Positions 1-7,937 of a DNA stretch of 63,273 bases are shown here, piece by piece; position 1 is the stretch's first letter; each line of letters opens with the position of its first letter. The DNA comes from an uncultured Ectothiorhodospiraceae bacterium. Lineage in GTDB: Bacteria; Pseudomonadota; Gammaproteobacteria; Nitrococcales; Nitrococcaceae. The notes beneath the pieces are model-generated. The model was not told the DNA's origin. It worked only from the letters and a program-made list of their open reading frames with translations, and searched no databases. The stretch is from contig CAJXNJ010000007.1 of assembly GCA_913057145.1 (NCBI GenBank), positions 1 to 63,273 on the forward strand. The letters are read 5' to 3'. The translations under genes were made by a program, and so were the position numbers.

Positions 1-156
1 CCGGTGGCCATTCAGCGGAGAGCACGGCGGTGGCATTGCCGATTTCGGTTGCTTACACCGGGCGATTTTGATCCGCCCTTCATTCGCTAGACGGTACTGA
101 TCAGCCGGCGGATCTCATGAGCCCGGTTAAGTAACCGAAAGCGGCACAGCACGGCC
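1..156. other. left-edge non-coding stretch
   Basis: No convincing gene is visible before the ctaB stop codon. The plus strand has short open stretches running in from the edge: one frame stops at 69-71 and another at 88-90. One of these could be the last residues of a gene lying mostly outside the window, but nothing in them is recognisable. No start codon with a ribosome binding site and no terminator hairpin with a T-run was seen. Confidence 0.3.
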
Positions 157-1107
157 TTAGCCGAAAAGGGATGCGGTCAGGACCGGGAGATAGGCATCGA
201 CGAGCAGCACCGCAAACAGCGCCATTAAGTACACGATACTGAAACCGAACGAGCGCATCGGCAACGAACGGTCATCCTCACGCCGCAGCATCGCAATACC
301 AAACCACAGATACCGCGCCCCGAGCGCCAGCGCGCCTGCCAGATAAATCCAACCACTCATGCCGGTGACAAACGGCAGAATCGTCACGCCGACCAGCAAC
401 AATGTATAGAAGAGAATCTGCCAGCGCGTGAAGCGCTCGCCGTGGGTGACCGGCAGCATCGGGATATCGACGCTGGCGTACTCCTCACGCCGGTGGATGG
501 CGAGCGCCCAGAAATGCGGCGGCGTCCAGGTAAAGATGATCAGGAAAAGCAGCAACGCATGCGGGTCGATGGTGCCGGTGACAGCCACCCAGCCAAGGAC
601 CGGTGGGGCGGCGCCGGCTGCACCGCCGATGACAATGTTCTGCGGTGTGGCGCGCTTTAGAAAGAGTGTGTAGATGAAGGCATAACCGATCAGCGAACCG
701 GCCGTCAGCCAGGCCGTGAGCGGGTTGACCGTGAAATACAGCAGCGCCAGGCCACTGACGCCCAGAACCGCGGCGAATGCCACGGCATGGCTGATGCGCA
801 GATGCCCGGTTGGCAACGGCCGGCCCCGGGTGCGTTTCATGCGCCCGTCAATCTGCCGGTCGACCAGATGATTAATGGCAGCCGCCGAACCTGCGGCCAG
901 GGCAATGCCGATGTTTCCGAGTATCAGTGCATTCCAGGGGATAATGCCCGGGCTTGCCAGCAGCATACCCACCACCGCGGTGAACACCATCAGCGCCACG
1001 ACACCGGGCTTGGTGAGCTCGTAGTAGTCTCGCCAATGCTGGATCAGGTGCTGTAGCGGGGGCGCCTGATCAGTGGTGTTTTCTGTCGCTTCCAGAATAC
1101 GGCTCAT
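157..1107 (-). CDS. ctaB: protoheme IX farnesyltransferase (heme O synthase)
   Basis: Transfers a farnesyl group from farnesyl diphosphate to heme b, making heme O for the aa3 oxidase. It is a polytopic inner-membrane enzyme of 316 residues, a normal length for CtaB/CyoE. The UbiA-superfamily signature [19 protein letters not shown] lies near residues 79-97, with the Asp-rich site that binds the prenyl diphosphate through Mg2+. The start overlaps the ctaA stop by 4 bases, so the two are probably translationally coupled. It is the last gene of the minus-strand oxidase assembly cluster. Family assignment is secure; heme O rather than quinone synthesis is inferred from this context and the [10 protein letters not shown] motif. 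Confidence 0.96.
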   Translation of the reverse strand: MSRILEATENTTDQAPPLQHLIQHWRDYYELTKPGVVALMVFTAVVGMLLASPGIIPWNALILGNIGIALAAGSAAAINHLVDRQIDGRMKRTRGRPLPTGHLRISHAVAFAAVLGVSGLALLYFTVNPLTAWLTAGSLIGYAFIYTLFLKRATPQNIVIGGAAGAAPPVLGWVAVTGTIDPHALLLFLIIFTWTPPHFWALAIHRREEYASVDIPMLPVTHGERFTRWQILFYTLLLVGVTILPFVTGMSGWIYLAGALALGARYLWFGIAMLRREDDRSLPMRSFGFSIVYLMALFAVLLVDAYLPVLTASLFG

Positions 1108-2114
1108 GACGTTGCAAGCGGTCGCCTTACGTGAATCGCGGTGACAAGCACCAATAGCAGTAATGCAGCGCCCGCATTGTGCGCGACGGCGAGGCCCAGA
1201 GGCAAGCTATAGATGACATTGGCGATGCCAATGAATACCTGCAATCCGAGCGCGCCACCGACCGCAATACCCAATGCCCGACCGATGCCACCACTGCGCC
1301 AGAGCCACCAGGCAAGCCCAGCCAACACCAGCGTCACGACAATCGCGCCCACTCGATGAACAAGGTGTATGGCCATGCGGGCCGGATGATCGAGAACACC
1401 AAATTCGTAGTTCACGCCAAGCCCGCGCCAGAGCACAAAGCCCTCACCAAAATCCGCACGATCCGGCCAATACTCACCCAGGCTGCAGGTGGGGAATTCG
1501 TTACAGGCAAGGGCGGCATAGTTGGTGCTCGTCCAACCGCCAAGTGTTATTTGTGCGACCGTCACCAGCAGGCCGGCAGCGAGGAAGGCACCGAGGCCCC
1601 GGCTTGCCGCCAATCGCCCCGTCCCGCCTAAGTAATTACAGCGCAGCGTGACCCACCAGAGCAGCGATAGCGTGGTTAACCCGCCGAGAAGATGCGCCGT
1701 CACCACGGCCGGCTTCAACTGCCAGGTCACGGTCCAGGCGCCCAGAATGGCCTGGAAGGTCACGAAGGCGACCAAAAACAGCGGTATGCGCCAGGACTGA
1801 CCGGGGCGATGGCGCTGTTTCCAGGCAAAAAATCCAAGGCCATAAATCAGCAGCATCAGTATGCCGGCCAGATAACGGTGAACCATTTCCCGCCAGCCCT
1901 TGCCGATATGCACCGGTGTATCCGGGAACGCTTCGTTTGCCGCGGCAATGGCTTCCGGCGTATTCGGCACATCCCATTGCCCGTAGCAGCCCGGCCAGTC
2001 CGGACAGCCAAGGCCTGCATCCGTGAGCCGCACCCAGGCACCCAGCACCACCACACAGAGCGTCACGGTGGTTGCCAGCAGGCTCATGCGAAAAAACCAG
2101 GGATGCGACTTCAT
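1104..2114 (-). CDS. ctaA: heme A synthase
   Basis: Oxidises the C8 methyl of heme O to the formyl group of heme A. It is a 336-residue inner-membrane protein with about eight hydrophobic segments. The first periplasmic loop carries the family motif [19 protein letters not shown] near residues 26-44. Histidines in later helices (for example HLLGG and HRVGA) match heme-ligand positions of the COX15/CtaA family. The gene overlaps the upstream SCO-like gene by 4 bases and ctaB by 4 bases, so all three are likely on one transcript. Nothing looks truncated. Confidence 0.96.
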   Translation of the reverse strand: MKSHPWFFRMSLLATTVTLCVVVLGAWVRLTDAGLGCPDWPGCYGQWDVPNTPEAIAAANEAFPDTPVHIGKGWREMVHRYLAGILMLLIYGLGFFAWKQRHRPGQSWRIPLFLVAFVTFQAILGAWTVTWQLKPAVVTAHLLGGLTTLSLLWWVTLRCNYLGGTGRLAASRGLGAFLAAGLLVTVAQITLGGWTSTNYAALACNEFPTCSLGEYWPDRADFGEGFVLWRGLGVNYEFGVLDHPARMAIHLVHRVGAIVVTLVLAGLAWWLWRSGGIGRALGIAVGGALGLQVFIGIANVIYSLPLGLAVAHNAGAALLLLVLVTAIHVRRPLATS

Positions 2115-2713
2115 TGCTCAATGGCCTCCTCATAGGCACGGCGCTCCGCCTCTTCTTTGGCAAGGCGCAGCAGTTTTTCAAGATCATCCAGTAGCGCCGA
2201 GGCATCCAGTGGTGCGGCGTAACGCAACACGTGAAAACCTCGATAATCAACGATATGAGCCGCCATGGCATTGCCCTCATGGGCAATCAGGCGCTCAACC
2301 AATGCAGGCGTTGCAGCAAGATTAAAGATGCCCGGCTCAGAGGCGATTTCTCGCGGCAGCACCGGCTCGGCTGCAGTTGTTGGCTGCAGAACCACCATCT
2401 GCACCCGATCGATACTGCGGTCGAGGGCCACGCGTATCCGCTGTAACTGATCGATCACCTGCAGACAGTCCTCGGCGCATTCACTGCGACGCGGCATGAC
2501 CAGCAGCCAATCCCCCGCAAGCACCGGCTGCTCGCCGTAAAGATTGTCCCACTGCTCGGGATTGATCTGTTCGGCGGGCTGCACCAGATCGCCATTATTG
2601 GAGAATGTATCCGGTCGCCAGTCACTGAAGACCATCACCATCGCGGCGAATGTCGGCAAAAAGAAAAGCGCGAGCAACAGGATGAGCTGCCAGCGTCCCT
2701 TGAACCACTGCAT
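2111..2713 (-). CDS. SCO-like membrane-anchored thioredoxin-fold protein of the oxidase cluster
   Basis: A 200-residue protein with one N-terminal membrane anchor (about residues 9-29) and a periplasmic domain. A C-x3-C pair (Cys79, Cys83 in SECAEDC) sits after a beta strand, as in the SCO1/SenC copper chaperones. A later strand, IVDYRGFHVLRY, resembles the SCO 'VDPxGxFxxxY' segment. The usual copper-binding His of SCO is not clearly placed; His145 and His153 are candidates. The start shares one base with the SURF1 stop and the end overlaps ctaA by 4 bases. The position between SURF1 and ctaA matches the hypothetical PA0111-type gene of Pseudomonas. A role in copper delivery or CuA thiol reduction is inference. 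Confidence 0.7.
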   Translation of the reverse strand: MQWFKGRWQLILLLALFFLPTFAAMVMVFSDWRPDTFSNNGDLVQPAEQINPEQWDNLYGEQPVLAGDWLLVMPRRSECAEDCLQVIDQLQRIRVALDRSIDRVQMVVLQPTTAAEPVLPREIASEPGIFNLAATPALVERLIAHEGNAMAAHIVDYRGFHVLRYAAPLDASALLDDLEKLLRLAKEEAERRAYEEAIEQ

Positions 2714-3471
2714 CAGGTTGAACTCCGCTTCCCGGCGACACGCCGGGTGTTAACCACAAGCCAGATTATCGTGAGCGCCGCCGCCAGGGAGAACCACTGC
2801 ACGGCATACCCCTGGTGTCTTTCCGGGCCGAAACGCCAGGCATCAGGCCCATCGCGCCGCAGGCGGACATCCGTTGCCAGCGACCCTTCGACGAGCAGGT
2901 AGTCGGCCACCGGCACACCCAATGCCTCACCCATGTATTCAAAATCCATATATTGTACCCGCCTTGGCCAGACACCGGGATTGTCGGTTGGTTCACCCAG
3001 CTTGATGCCGACCGAGGGCCCGCGACTGACCCGCCCGGTCACCACACCTGCCCCATCAGTATCGCCGTGGGGCGGCGGCAACGCCGGCAGCACATCACGA
3101 CTGCCCCTGATCGGCACAAAACCACGATCAACCAGTACCCACTGATCATTGCCTGCGAGATCGAGGGGCGTGAATATCCGGTAGCCGACCTGCTGGTCCT
3201 TGATCTGGTTGTCCAACAGGAACTGCCGATTGAGATCGAACTCGCCCTCAGCGCGGACGCGCCTGAACTCATGTGTCTCCAGACTCGTCTTTGTGGCGTT
3301 GAGGTTGACCACCGGTGCCCGGGTCGCCTCGGCTCGGGCAGCGAGATCCGCCCATTTCTCATCGGCCCGGCCAAGCTGCCAGAAGCCAAGGGTCAACAGC
3401 AGCGCCAATAAAGCCAGAAAAGCCAGGGTCGGCAGCAACCGGGGAGCAAAGACAAAATCGCCAATACGCAT
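2713..3471 (-). CDS. SURF1 family cytochrome oxidase biogenesis protein
   Basis: Oxidase assembly factor of the SURF1/Shy1 family, implicated in heme a handling during subunit I maturation. It has two membrane segments, near residues 11-30 and 225-245, enclosing a periplasmic domain. Family features include GFWQLGRA at the end of helix 1, the LDNQI/GYR segment, and the HxGYAVQWFSLA stretch of the last helix. I start it at Met 3471 (MRIGDFVFAPR, 252 residues) because SURF1 proteins usually begin just before helix 1. The frame stays open to 3510 with another Met, but that start has no evident ribosome binding site. It ends one base into the SCO-like gene. Confidence 0.9.
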   Translation of the reverse strand: MRIGDFVFAPRLLPTLAFLALLALLLTLGFWQLGRADEKWADLAARAEATRAPVVNLNATKTSLETHEFRRVRAEGEFDLNRQFLLDNQIKDQQVGYRIFTPLDLAGNDQWVLVDRGFVPIRGSRDVLPALPPPHGDTDGAGVVTGRVSRGPSVGIKLGEPTDNPGVWPRRVQYMDFEYMGEALGVPVADYLLVEGSLATDVRLRRDGPDAWRFGPERHQGYAVQWFSLAAALTIIWLVVNTRRVAGKRSST

Positions 3472-3494
3472 GCCGGTATAGACCTTAGTCGTGG

Positions 3495-3523
3495 CGGTCA
3501 GTGCGGCCATGATGCTTTATACT
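3495..3523 (+). promoter_or_regulatory. possible sigma-70 promoter of the DUF2909 gene
   Basis: A good -10 box, TATACT (3518-3523), lies 17 bases after a weak -35, CGGTCA (3495-3500). The predicted start of transcription would be about 20 bases before the ATG at 3550. An AGGA Shine-Dalgarno element lies just upstream of that ATG. The -35 matches only three of six positions. Confidence 0.35.
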
Positions 3524-3549
3524 GACCCGTCAGCCATCAGGAACGCACC

Positions 3550-3765
3550 ATGGATCTCGCGATACGCATCACCATCATCGTCACGCTTTTCATTATCGTC
3601 GCCAGCCTCGGCTCTGCGCTGTTCTATCTGATGCGCGATCGCGGGGATTCTCGTCGAACACTCAATGCGCTGAAACTGCGCATTGGACTGTCCATCATTC
3701 TCTTCCTGCTGATCCTGCTCGGCTATTTCACGGGTGTCATCACACCCAACCAGGGTCCGCTTTAA
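3550..3765 (+). CDS. DUF2909 twin transmembrane protein
   Basis: A 71-residue protein that is almost entirely two membrane helices (about residues 5-27 and 44-64), joined by the basic loop MRDRGDSRRTLNALKLRI. This matches the DUF2909 'twin transmembrane' family found beside cytochrome oxidase genes in gammaproteobacteria. It is on the strand opposite to the oxidase genes, between ctaE and SURF1, with its stop 15 bases from the ctaE stop. Conservation of position suggests an accessory role in the oxidase, but no function is established. Confidence 0.8.
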   Translation: MDLAIRITIIVTLFIIVASLGSALFYLMRDRGDSRRTLNALKLRIGLSIILFLLILLGYFTGVITPNQGPL

Positions 3766-3780
3766 TACGCGGCCCCGGCC

Positions 3781-4641
3781 CTAGAGGATGTAGACGAAGA
3801 TATAGAGGCCCAGCCAGACGACATCAACAAAGTGCCAGTACCAGGCGGTCGCCTCGAACCCGAAATGCGACTCCGGCCGGAAATGGCCTTTCATGCAACG
3901 CAGGGTAATCACCAGCAGCATAATCGTGCCGATGAGCACGTGCATGCCGTGGAAGCCCGTCAGCATGAAGAATGTTGAGCCGTAGATACCGGTGTCGAGC
4001 CGCAGGTTGAGGTCCACATAGGCGTGGTAGTACTCGTAGGACTGGAAGGCGATGAAGATCGTACCCAGCGCCACCGTGGCCCACATGTAAGCAATCAGCT
4101 TACCGCGATGACCTTCCTTGAGGGCATGATGCGCAATGGTCAGCGTCATACCCGAGGTCAACAGAATCAGGGTGTTGATGGTCGGTAGCGGCCATGGCCC
4201 CATCGGCTTCCACTCGAGATCGGCCATCCCCGGACCGGCCGTCGGCCAGCTCAGTACCATGGAATCCCAGAGCAGCCGGCTGGTGGCCGGGTCTTCGCCC
4301 GACAACCACGGCACAGACAATGCACGGGCGTAGAAAAGAGCGCCAAAAAAGGCGGCAAAGAACATGATCTCGGAGAAAATAAACCAGATCATGCCCCAGC
4401 GCAGAGAACGGTCGACCTGATCGCTGTAGAGGCCTTTCACCCCCTCCCGGACCACGTCACCAAACCAACCCACCACCATCCAGGCGGTGATGAGCACGCC
4501 GGCGGCGAGCACATAGGGCCCGGCACCGATGCCTTCCAGGTAGAGTGCGATTCCCACCACCAGTGCGGTGAGTCCGACACTGCCGATAATGGGCCAGTTG
4601 CTACCGTGGGGTACGTAATACCCGCCTTCTGCCTGCGCCAT
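3781..4641 (-). CDS. ctaE: cytochrome c oxidase subunit III
   Basis: Structural subunit of the aa3-type oxidase, 286 residues with seven membrane helices. It lacks redox centres but stabilises the D-channel side of subunit I. Recognisable features are the N-terminal YYVPHGSNWPIIGS, the helix with FFAAFFGALFYAR, and the C-terminal WYWHFVDVVWLGLYIFVYIL typical of CoxC. The start lies 23 bases after the stop of the small membrane ORF. Where Pseudomonas and many relatives have cox11 just upstream, this cluster has only that small ORF. Confidence 0.97.
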   Translation of the reverse strand: MAQAEGGYYVPHGSNWPIIGSVGLTALVVGIALYLEGIGAGPYVLAAGVLITAWMVVGWFGDVVREGVKGLYSDQVDRSLRWGMIWFIFSEIMFFAAFFGALFYARALSVPWLSGEDPATSRLLWDSMVLSWPTAGPGMADLEWKPMGPWPLPTINTLILLTSGMTLTIAHHALKEGHRGKLIAYMWATVALGTIFIAFQSYEYYHAYVDLNLRLDTGIYGSTFFMLTGFHGMHVLIGTIMLLVITLRCMKGHFRPESHFGFEATAWYWHFVDVVWLGLYIFVYIL

Positions 4642-4664
4642 GCGCTGTCCTCTCTACTCCATCT

Positions 4665-4784
4665 TCAAGGCGTGATGCGCTCGAAGAATACCCCCAAATA
4701 AATTCCGAGTACGACCAGCACCAGGAGAAATACCGTCCAGCGAATATTGCGCCTGGTGCGTCGGTCGACTTCCTTATTAATCAT
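4665..4784 (-). CDS. 39-residue single-helix membrane peptide between ctaD and ctaE
   Basis: A small ORF starting with ATG at 4784, three bases after the ctaD stop, and ending with TGA at 4665-4667. The predicted peptide has a basic N-terminus (MINKEVDRRTRRNIRW), one hydrophobic helix of about 18 residues (TVFLLVLVVLGIYLGVFF) and a short tail, ERITP. The layout (positive-inside N-terminus, one helix) and position match the tiny 'cytochrome oxidase small assembly protein' genes of proteobacterial cox operons. The ATG follows the ctaD stop so closely that translational reinitiation is likely. Coding status rests on context and composition, not on homology that I could test. Confidence 0.65.
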   Translation of the reverse strand: MINKEVDRRTRRNIRWTVFLLVLVVLGIYLGVFFERITP

Positions 4785-4787
4785 TGC

Positions 4788-6362
4788 CTAGCGAATCACC
4801 GGTGGGGTGTCGAAGGTATGGTGCGGGGCCGGTGAAGGCACTTCCCACTCCAGACCCTCTGCACCTTCCCAGGCGCGCGCTTCAGCTTTCTGCCCGCCGC
4901 GAATGCACTGCCAGAGCAGGTACACAAAGATCAGCTGAGCAAATCCAAACCCGAATCCGCCGATGCTGGAGATCATGTTCCAGTCAGCGAACTGAACCGA
5001 GTAGTCCGGAATACGACGCGGCATACCGGCGAGCCCCAGGAAGTGCTGCGGGAAAAACAGCACGTTCACGAAGATCACCGACAGCCAGAAGTGCCACTGA
5101 CCCAGACGCTCGTTGTACATGTGCCCGGTCCACTTCGGCAGCCAGTAGTAGGCCGCTGCCAGGATCGCGAACACCGCACCGGTCACCAGCACGTAATGGA
5201 AATGCGCCACCACAAAATAAGTGTCGTGGTACTGGAAGTCCGCCGGCGCAATGGCCAGCATCAACCCGGAGAACCCGCCAATCGTGAACAGGAACACGAA
5301 GGCCAGCGCAAAGAGCATCGGCGTTTCAAACGTCATCGCCCCGCGCCACATGGTCGCAACCCAGTTGAACACCTTCACACCCGTTGGCACGGCAATCAGC
5401 ATGGTGGCGTACATAAAGAACAGCACACCGGCCACCGGCATACCGACGGTGAACATGTGATGGGCCCAGACGATGAACGACAGGAACGCGATTGATGCCG
5501 TGGCGTACACCATCGAGCTGTAGCCGAACAGCGGCTTACGCGCAAAGGTCGGGATAATCGTTGAGATAATACCGAACGCCGGCAGAATGAGGATGTAGAC
5601 CTCAGGATGCCCGAAGAACCAGAAGATGTGCTGGTAGAGCACCGGGTCACCACCACCGGCCGCGCTGAAGAACGTCGTGCCGAAGTACTGATCGGTCAGC
5701 AGCATCGTGATGGCACCGGCGAGAACCGGCATCACCGCAATCATCAGGTAGGCCGTGATCAGCCAGGTCCAGACGAAAAGCGGCATTTTCATCAGCGTCA
5801 TGCCCGGGGCACGCATGTTGAGAATGGTCGCAATGACGTTAATGGAGCCCATGATCGAGCTGATACCCAGCACGTGGATCGCGAAGATCACGAACGGGAA
5901 GGCCGTTCCGGTCTGCAGCATCAGCGGTGGATACATGGTCCAGCCGCCGGCCGGGCCACCGCCCGGCATGAACAGCGTCGAGAGCAGAATGGCGAAACCG
6001 AACGGCAGCAGCCAGAAGCTCCAGTTGTTCATGCGCGGCAGCGCCATATCCGGCGCACCCACCATCAGCGGGATCATCCAGTTGGCAAGCCCTGTAAAGG
6101 CAGGCATTACCGCCCCGAAGATCATGACCAGCGCATGCATGGTGGTCATCTGGTTGAAGAAGTACGGATCGACCACCTGCAGACCGGGCTGGAAAAGCTC
6201 GGCCCGGATAACCAGTGCCATGGCACCGCCGACCAGGAACATGGCCAGCGAGAACAACAGGTACATGGAACCGATGTCTTTGTGATTGGTGGTCACAAGC
6301 CAGCGCTTGAGTCCGGTCGGCTCCGCCTCGTGATGCGCGTGATCTTGGGTTGTTGCCGTCAT
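4788..6362 (-). CDS. ctaD: cytochrome c oxidase subunit I (aa3 type)
   Basis: Catalytic subunit of the proton-pumping terminal oxidase, 524 residues and twelve membrane helices. Metal ligands are visible: His76 for heme a; His252 with Tyr256 (HPEVY) and His301/His302 for CuB and the cross-linked tyrosine; His387 for heme a3; and His389 for heme a (VVAHFHYV). Glu254 of HPEVY is the D-channel glutamate of A1-type heme-copper oxidases. K-channel residues appear in the [12 protein letters not shown] region. It lies 29 bases after ctaC and just before the 39-residue ORF. It receives electrons from the CuA centre of CtaC. Confidence 0.98.
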   Translation of the reverse strand: MTATTQDHAHHEAEPTGLKRWLVTTNHKDIGSMYLLFSLAMFLVGGAMALVIRAELFQPGLQVVDPYFFNQMTTMHALVMIFGAVMPAFTGLANWMIPLMVGAPDMALPRMNNWSFWLLPFGFAILLSTLFMPGGGPAGGWTMYPPLMLQTGTAFPFVIFAIHVLGISSIMGSINVIATILNMRAPGMTLMKMPLFVWTWLITAYLMIAVMPVLAGAITMLLTDQYFGTTFFSAAGGGDPVLYQHIFWFFGHPEVYILILPAFGIISTIIPTFARKPLFGYSSMVYATASIAFLSFIVWAHHMFTVGMPVAGVLFFMYATMLIAVPTGVKVFNWVATMWRGAMTFETPMLFALAFVFLFTIGGFSGLMLAIAPADFQYHDTYFVVAHFHYVLVTGAVFAILAAAYYWLPKWTGHMYNERLGQWHFWLSVIFVNVLFFPQHFLGLAGMPRRIPDYSVQFADWNMISSIGGFGFGFAQLIFVYLLWQCIRGGQKAEARAWEGAEGLEWEVPSPAPHHTFDTPPVIR

Positions 6363-6391
6363 TTCAAACGTCTCCCGTTAAAAATGCTCGC

Positions 6392-7267
6392 TTAACGCGA
6401 CGCCAACTGGTCGCTGACTTCACTCTGCTCATTACTGCTTGCAGTCGCTGCCGCGGCATCGCCGCCTCGCTGCCCCGCAAGCCACTCTTCAAACTCATCT
6501 TTCTCCACGGCCTCGACGACGATCGGCATGAAGCCGTGGTCACGGCCGCAGAGCTCCGCACAACGGCCGCGGTAGATACCCGGCTCATCAATGCGGGTCC
6601 AGGCCTCGTTCACAAAACCGGGAATGGCATCTTTCTTCCAGCCGAGATCCGGCACCCACCAGGAGTGGATAACGTCCGCGGCAGTGATCTGGAAGCGGAT
6701 CTTGGTATCCACCGGCACCACCAGTCGCTTGTCGACGTTCTGCAGGTAATTGTCCACCGAGGCCGGCTGCACGCCGGAGCCGAGCTGCCGGGCGCGATCA
6801 CTGTCGACATCAAGACGGCTCAGGAACTGGACGTCTTCATCCATGTACTCATAACCCCAGAACCACTGATAGCCGGTCACCTTGACCGTCATCTCAGCAT
6901 CGCTGGTGTCATCAAGCTCGATCAGGGTCTGCGTGGCCGGGACTGCCATTGCCACCAGAATACCCAGCGGGATCACCGTCCAGACAATCTCCACCGCCGT
7001 GCTGTGATGGAATTTCGCCGGCTTCACACCGCGGGATTTACGGTGGCGGTAGATGGAATAGAACATTGCACCGAAGACCAGAACACCGATCACCACGGTA
7101 ATCAGGAAAATGGTCATGTGCAGGTCATAGATCTGCCGGCTCGACTCGGTCACACCGCGGGTCATGTTGATCAGCCCAAGATCGGCCGCGGCCGGCGATA
7201 CCACCGACATCAGACCAACGATCAGCCCAGCGAGTCCAAGCCCCCTCCTGGCGGTCATTTTTCTCAT
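6392..7267 (-). CDS. ctaC: cytochrome c oxidase subunit II
   Basis: Carries the CuA centre that accepts electrons from cytochrome c. It has 291 residues: a signal-peptide-like N-terminus (to about residue 28), two membrane helices (about 50-72 and 92-112) and a periplasmic cupredoxin domain. CuA ligands are His201, Cys236, Cys240, His244 and Met247 (CAELCGRDHGFM), with Glu238 as the carbonyl ligand. The aromatic electron-entry patch YQWFWGYEY is present near 133-141. No C-terminal cytochrome c domain is fused. The start overlaps the DUF2244 gene by 4 bases. Confidence 0.97.
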   Translation of the reverse strand: MRKMTARRGLGLAGLIVGLMSVVSPAAADLGLINMTRGVTESSRQIYDLHMTIFLITVVIGVLVFGAMFYSIYRHRKSRGVKPAKFHHSTAVEIVWTVIPLGILVAMAVPATQTLIELDDTSDAEMTVKVTGYQWFWGYEYMDEDVQFLSRLDVDSDRARQLGSGVQPASVDNYLQNVDKRLVVPVDTKIRFQITAADVIHSWWVPDLGWKKDAIPGFVNEAWTRIDEPGIYRGRCAELCGRDHGFMPIVVEAVEKDEFEEWLAGQRGGDAAAATASSNEQSEVSDQLASR

Positions 7268-7845
7268 CCCGTCCTGTCTCCCAGACTATGCGAGGGACCA
7301 ACCGCAAGCACCGGGCTTTTTCGGTCGGCCGGCTCTGCCGGTAACGCGCCATCATCACCACAGCGCGCCATCGGCCCAATACACCGGCGAAGCTCACGCG
7401 CGAGGCTGCGACGCTCCTCCGGCTCCAGAAAGCTGCCTAGTTTAACCTCTCGGCCGCGCGAGCGCAGCACCAACTCGGTTTCTTCCCATCGCCGCGGCAA
7501 CTGACGATGTATAACTTCGGTCCAGGCCTGCTCCATATGCCAGGTCTGCTCGACCCGACCACGCCCTTTCTCAACCCGCACCTGCCCGTCTTCGACATGC
7601 ACGATCTCGCGATCCAGTGAGCGGCGCGCGGAGACATAAAGCGCCCAGCCAAGCGCTGCCAGCTCGATTCCGGCAAACGGCAGCACCGGCCAGAAACCCA
7701 TCGCCGTGCACACCAGTGCGACCGTCAGACACGCCGCGCTCAACGCGAGATAAATCCGCACGGTCTGGCCCCAGTTGGGGGCAATGTTCGGCGCCAGCAC
7801 AAACCGGCGGGCGCCCGTGTTTTCTAATTCGGCGTGCGTGGTCAT
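7264..7845 (-). CDS. DUF2244 membrane protein at the head of the cox operon
   Basis: A 193-residue protein with two adjacent membrane helices (about residues 31-67) and a C-terminal basic region rich in Arg. The segments WxxxYVSARRSLDREIVHVEDG and VKLGSFLEPEERRSLARELRR match the DUF2244 family, often found next to coxB in proteobacteria. It is the first gene of the oxidase operon and overlaps ctaC by 4 bases. Function is unknown; an oxidase-linked role is inferred from conserved context only. Confidence 0.85.
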   Translation of the reverse strand: MTTHAELENTGARRFVLAPNIAPNWGQTVRIYLALSAACLTVALVCTAMGFWPVLPFAGIELAALGWALYVSARRSLDREIVHVEDGQVRVEKGRGRVEQTWHMEQAWTEVIHRQLPRRWEETELVLRSRGREVKLGSFLEPEERRSLARELRRCIGPMARCGDDGALPAEPADRKSPVLAVGPSHSLGDRTG

Positions 7846-7871
7846 ATCAACAATCGCTCAGGCTTTTTTAA

Positions 7872-7903
7872 TTGACCGAAGTCAAGTTTAGAGGAGACTT
7901 GAC
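7872..7903 (-). promoter_or_regulatory. overlapping inverted repeats upstream of the cox operon
   Basis: Read on the minus strand, three short arms occur in order: GTCAAGT (7903-7897), ACTTGAC (7887-7881) and GTCAA (7876-7872). The middle arm can pair with the first across a 9-base loop. Alternatively it can pair with the third across a TTCG loop, closed by C-G as in stable UUCG tetraloops. The two hairpins exclude each other. No T-run follows on the minus strand, so this is not a classical terminator of bioC. It could be an operator with repeated TTGAC half-sites or a leader switch for the cox operon. Confidence 0.4.
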
Positions 7904-7937
7904 GCCGAGAAAAGCATTGATCGGGCGATTTTCCGCG

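Noticed and set aside
5607-6395. 262-codon frame antisense to ctaD
   Set aside because: Complete overlap with a certain gene and shadow-type composition.
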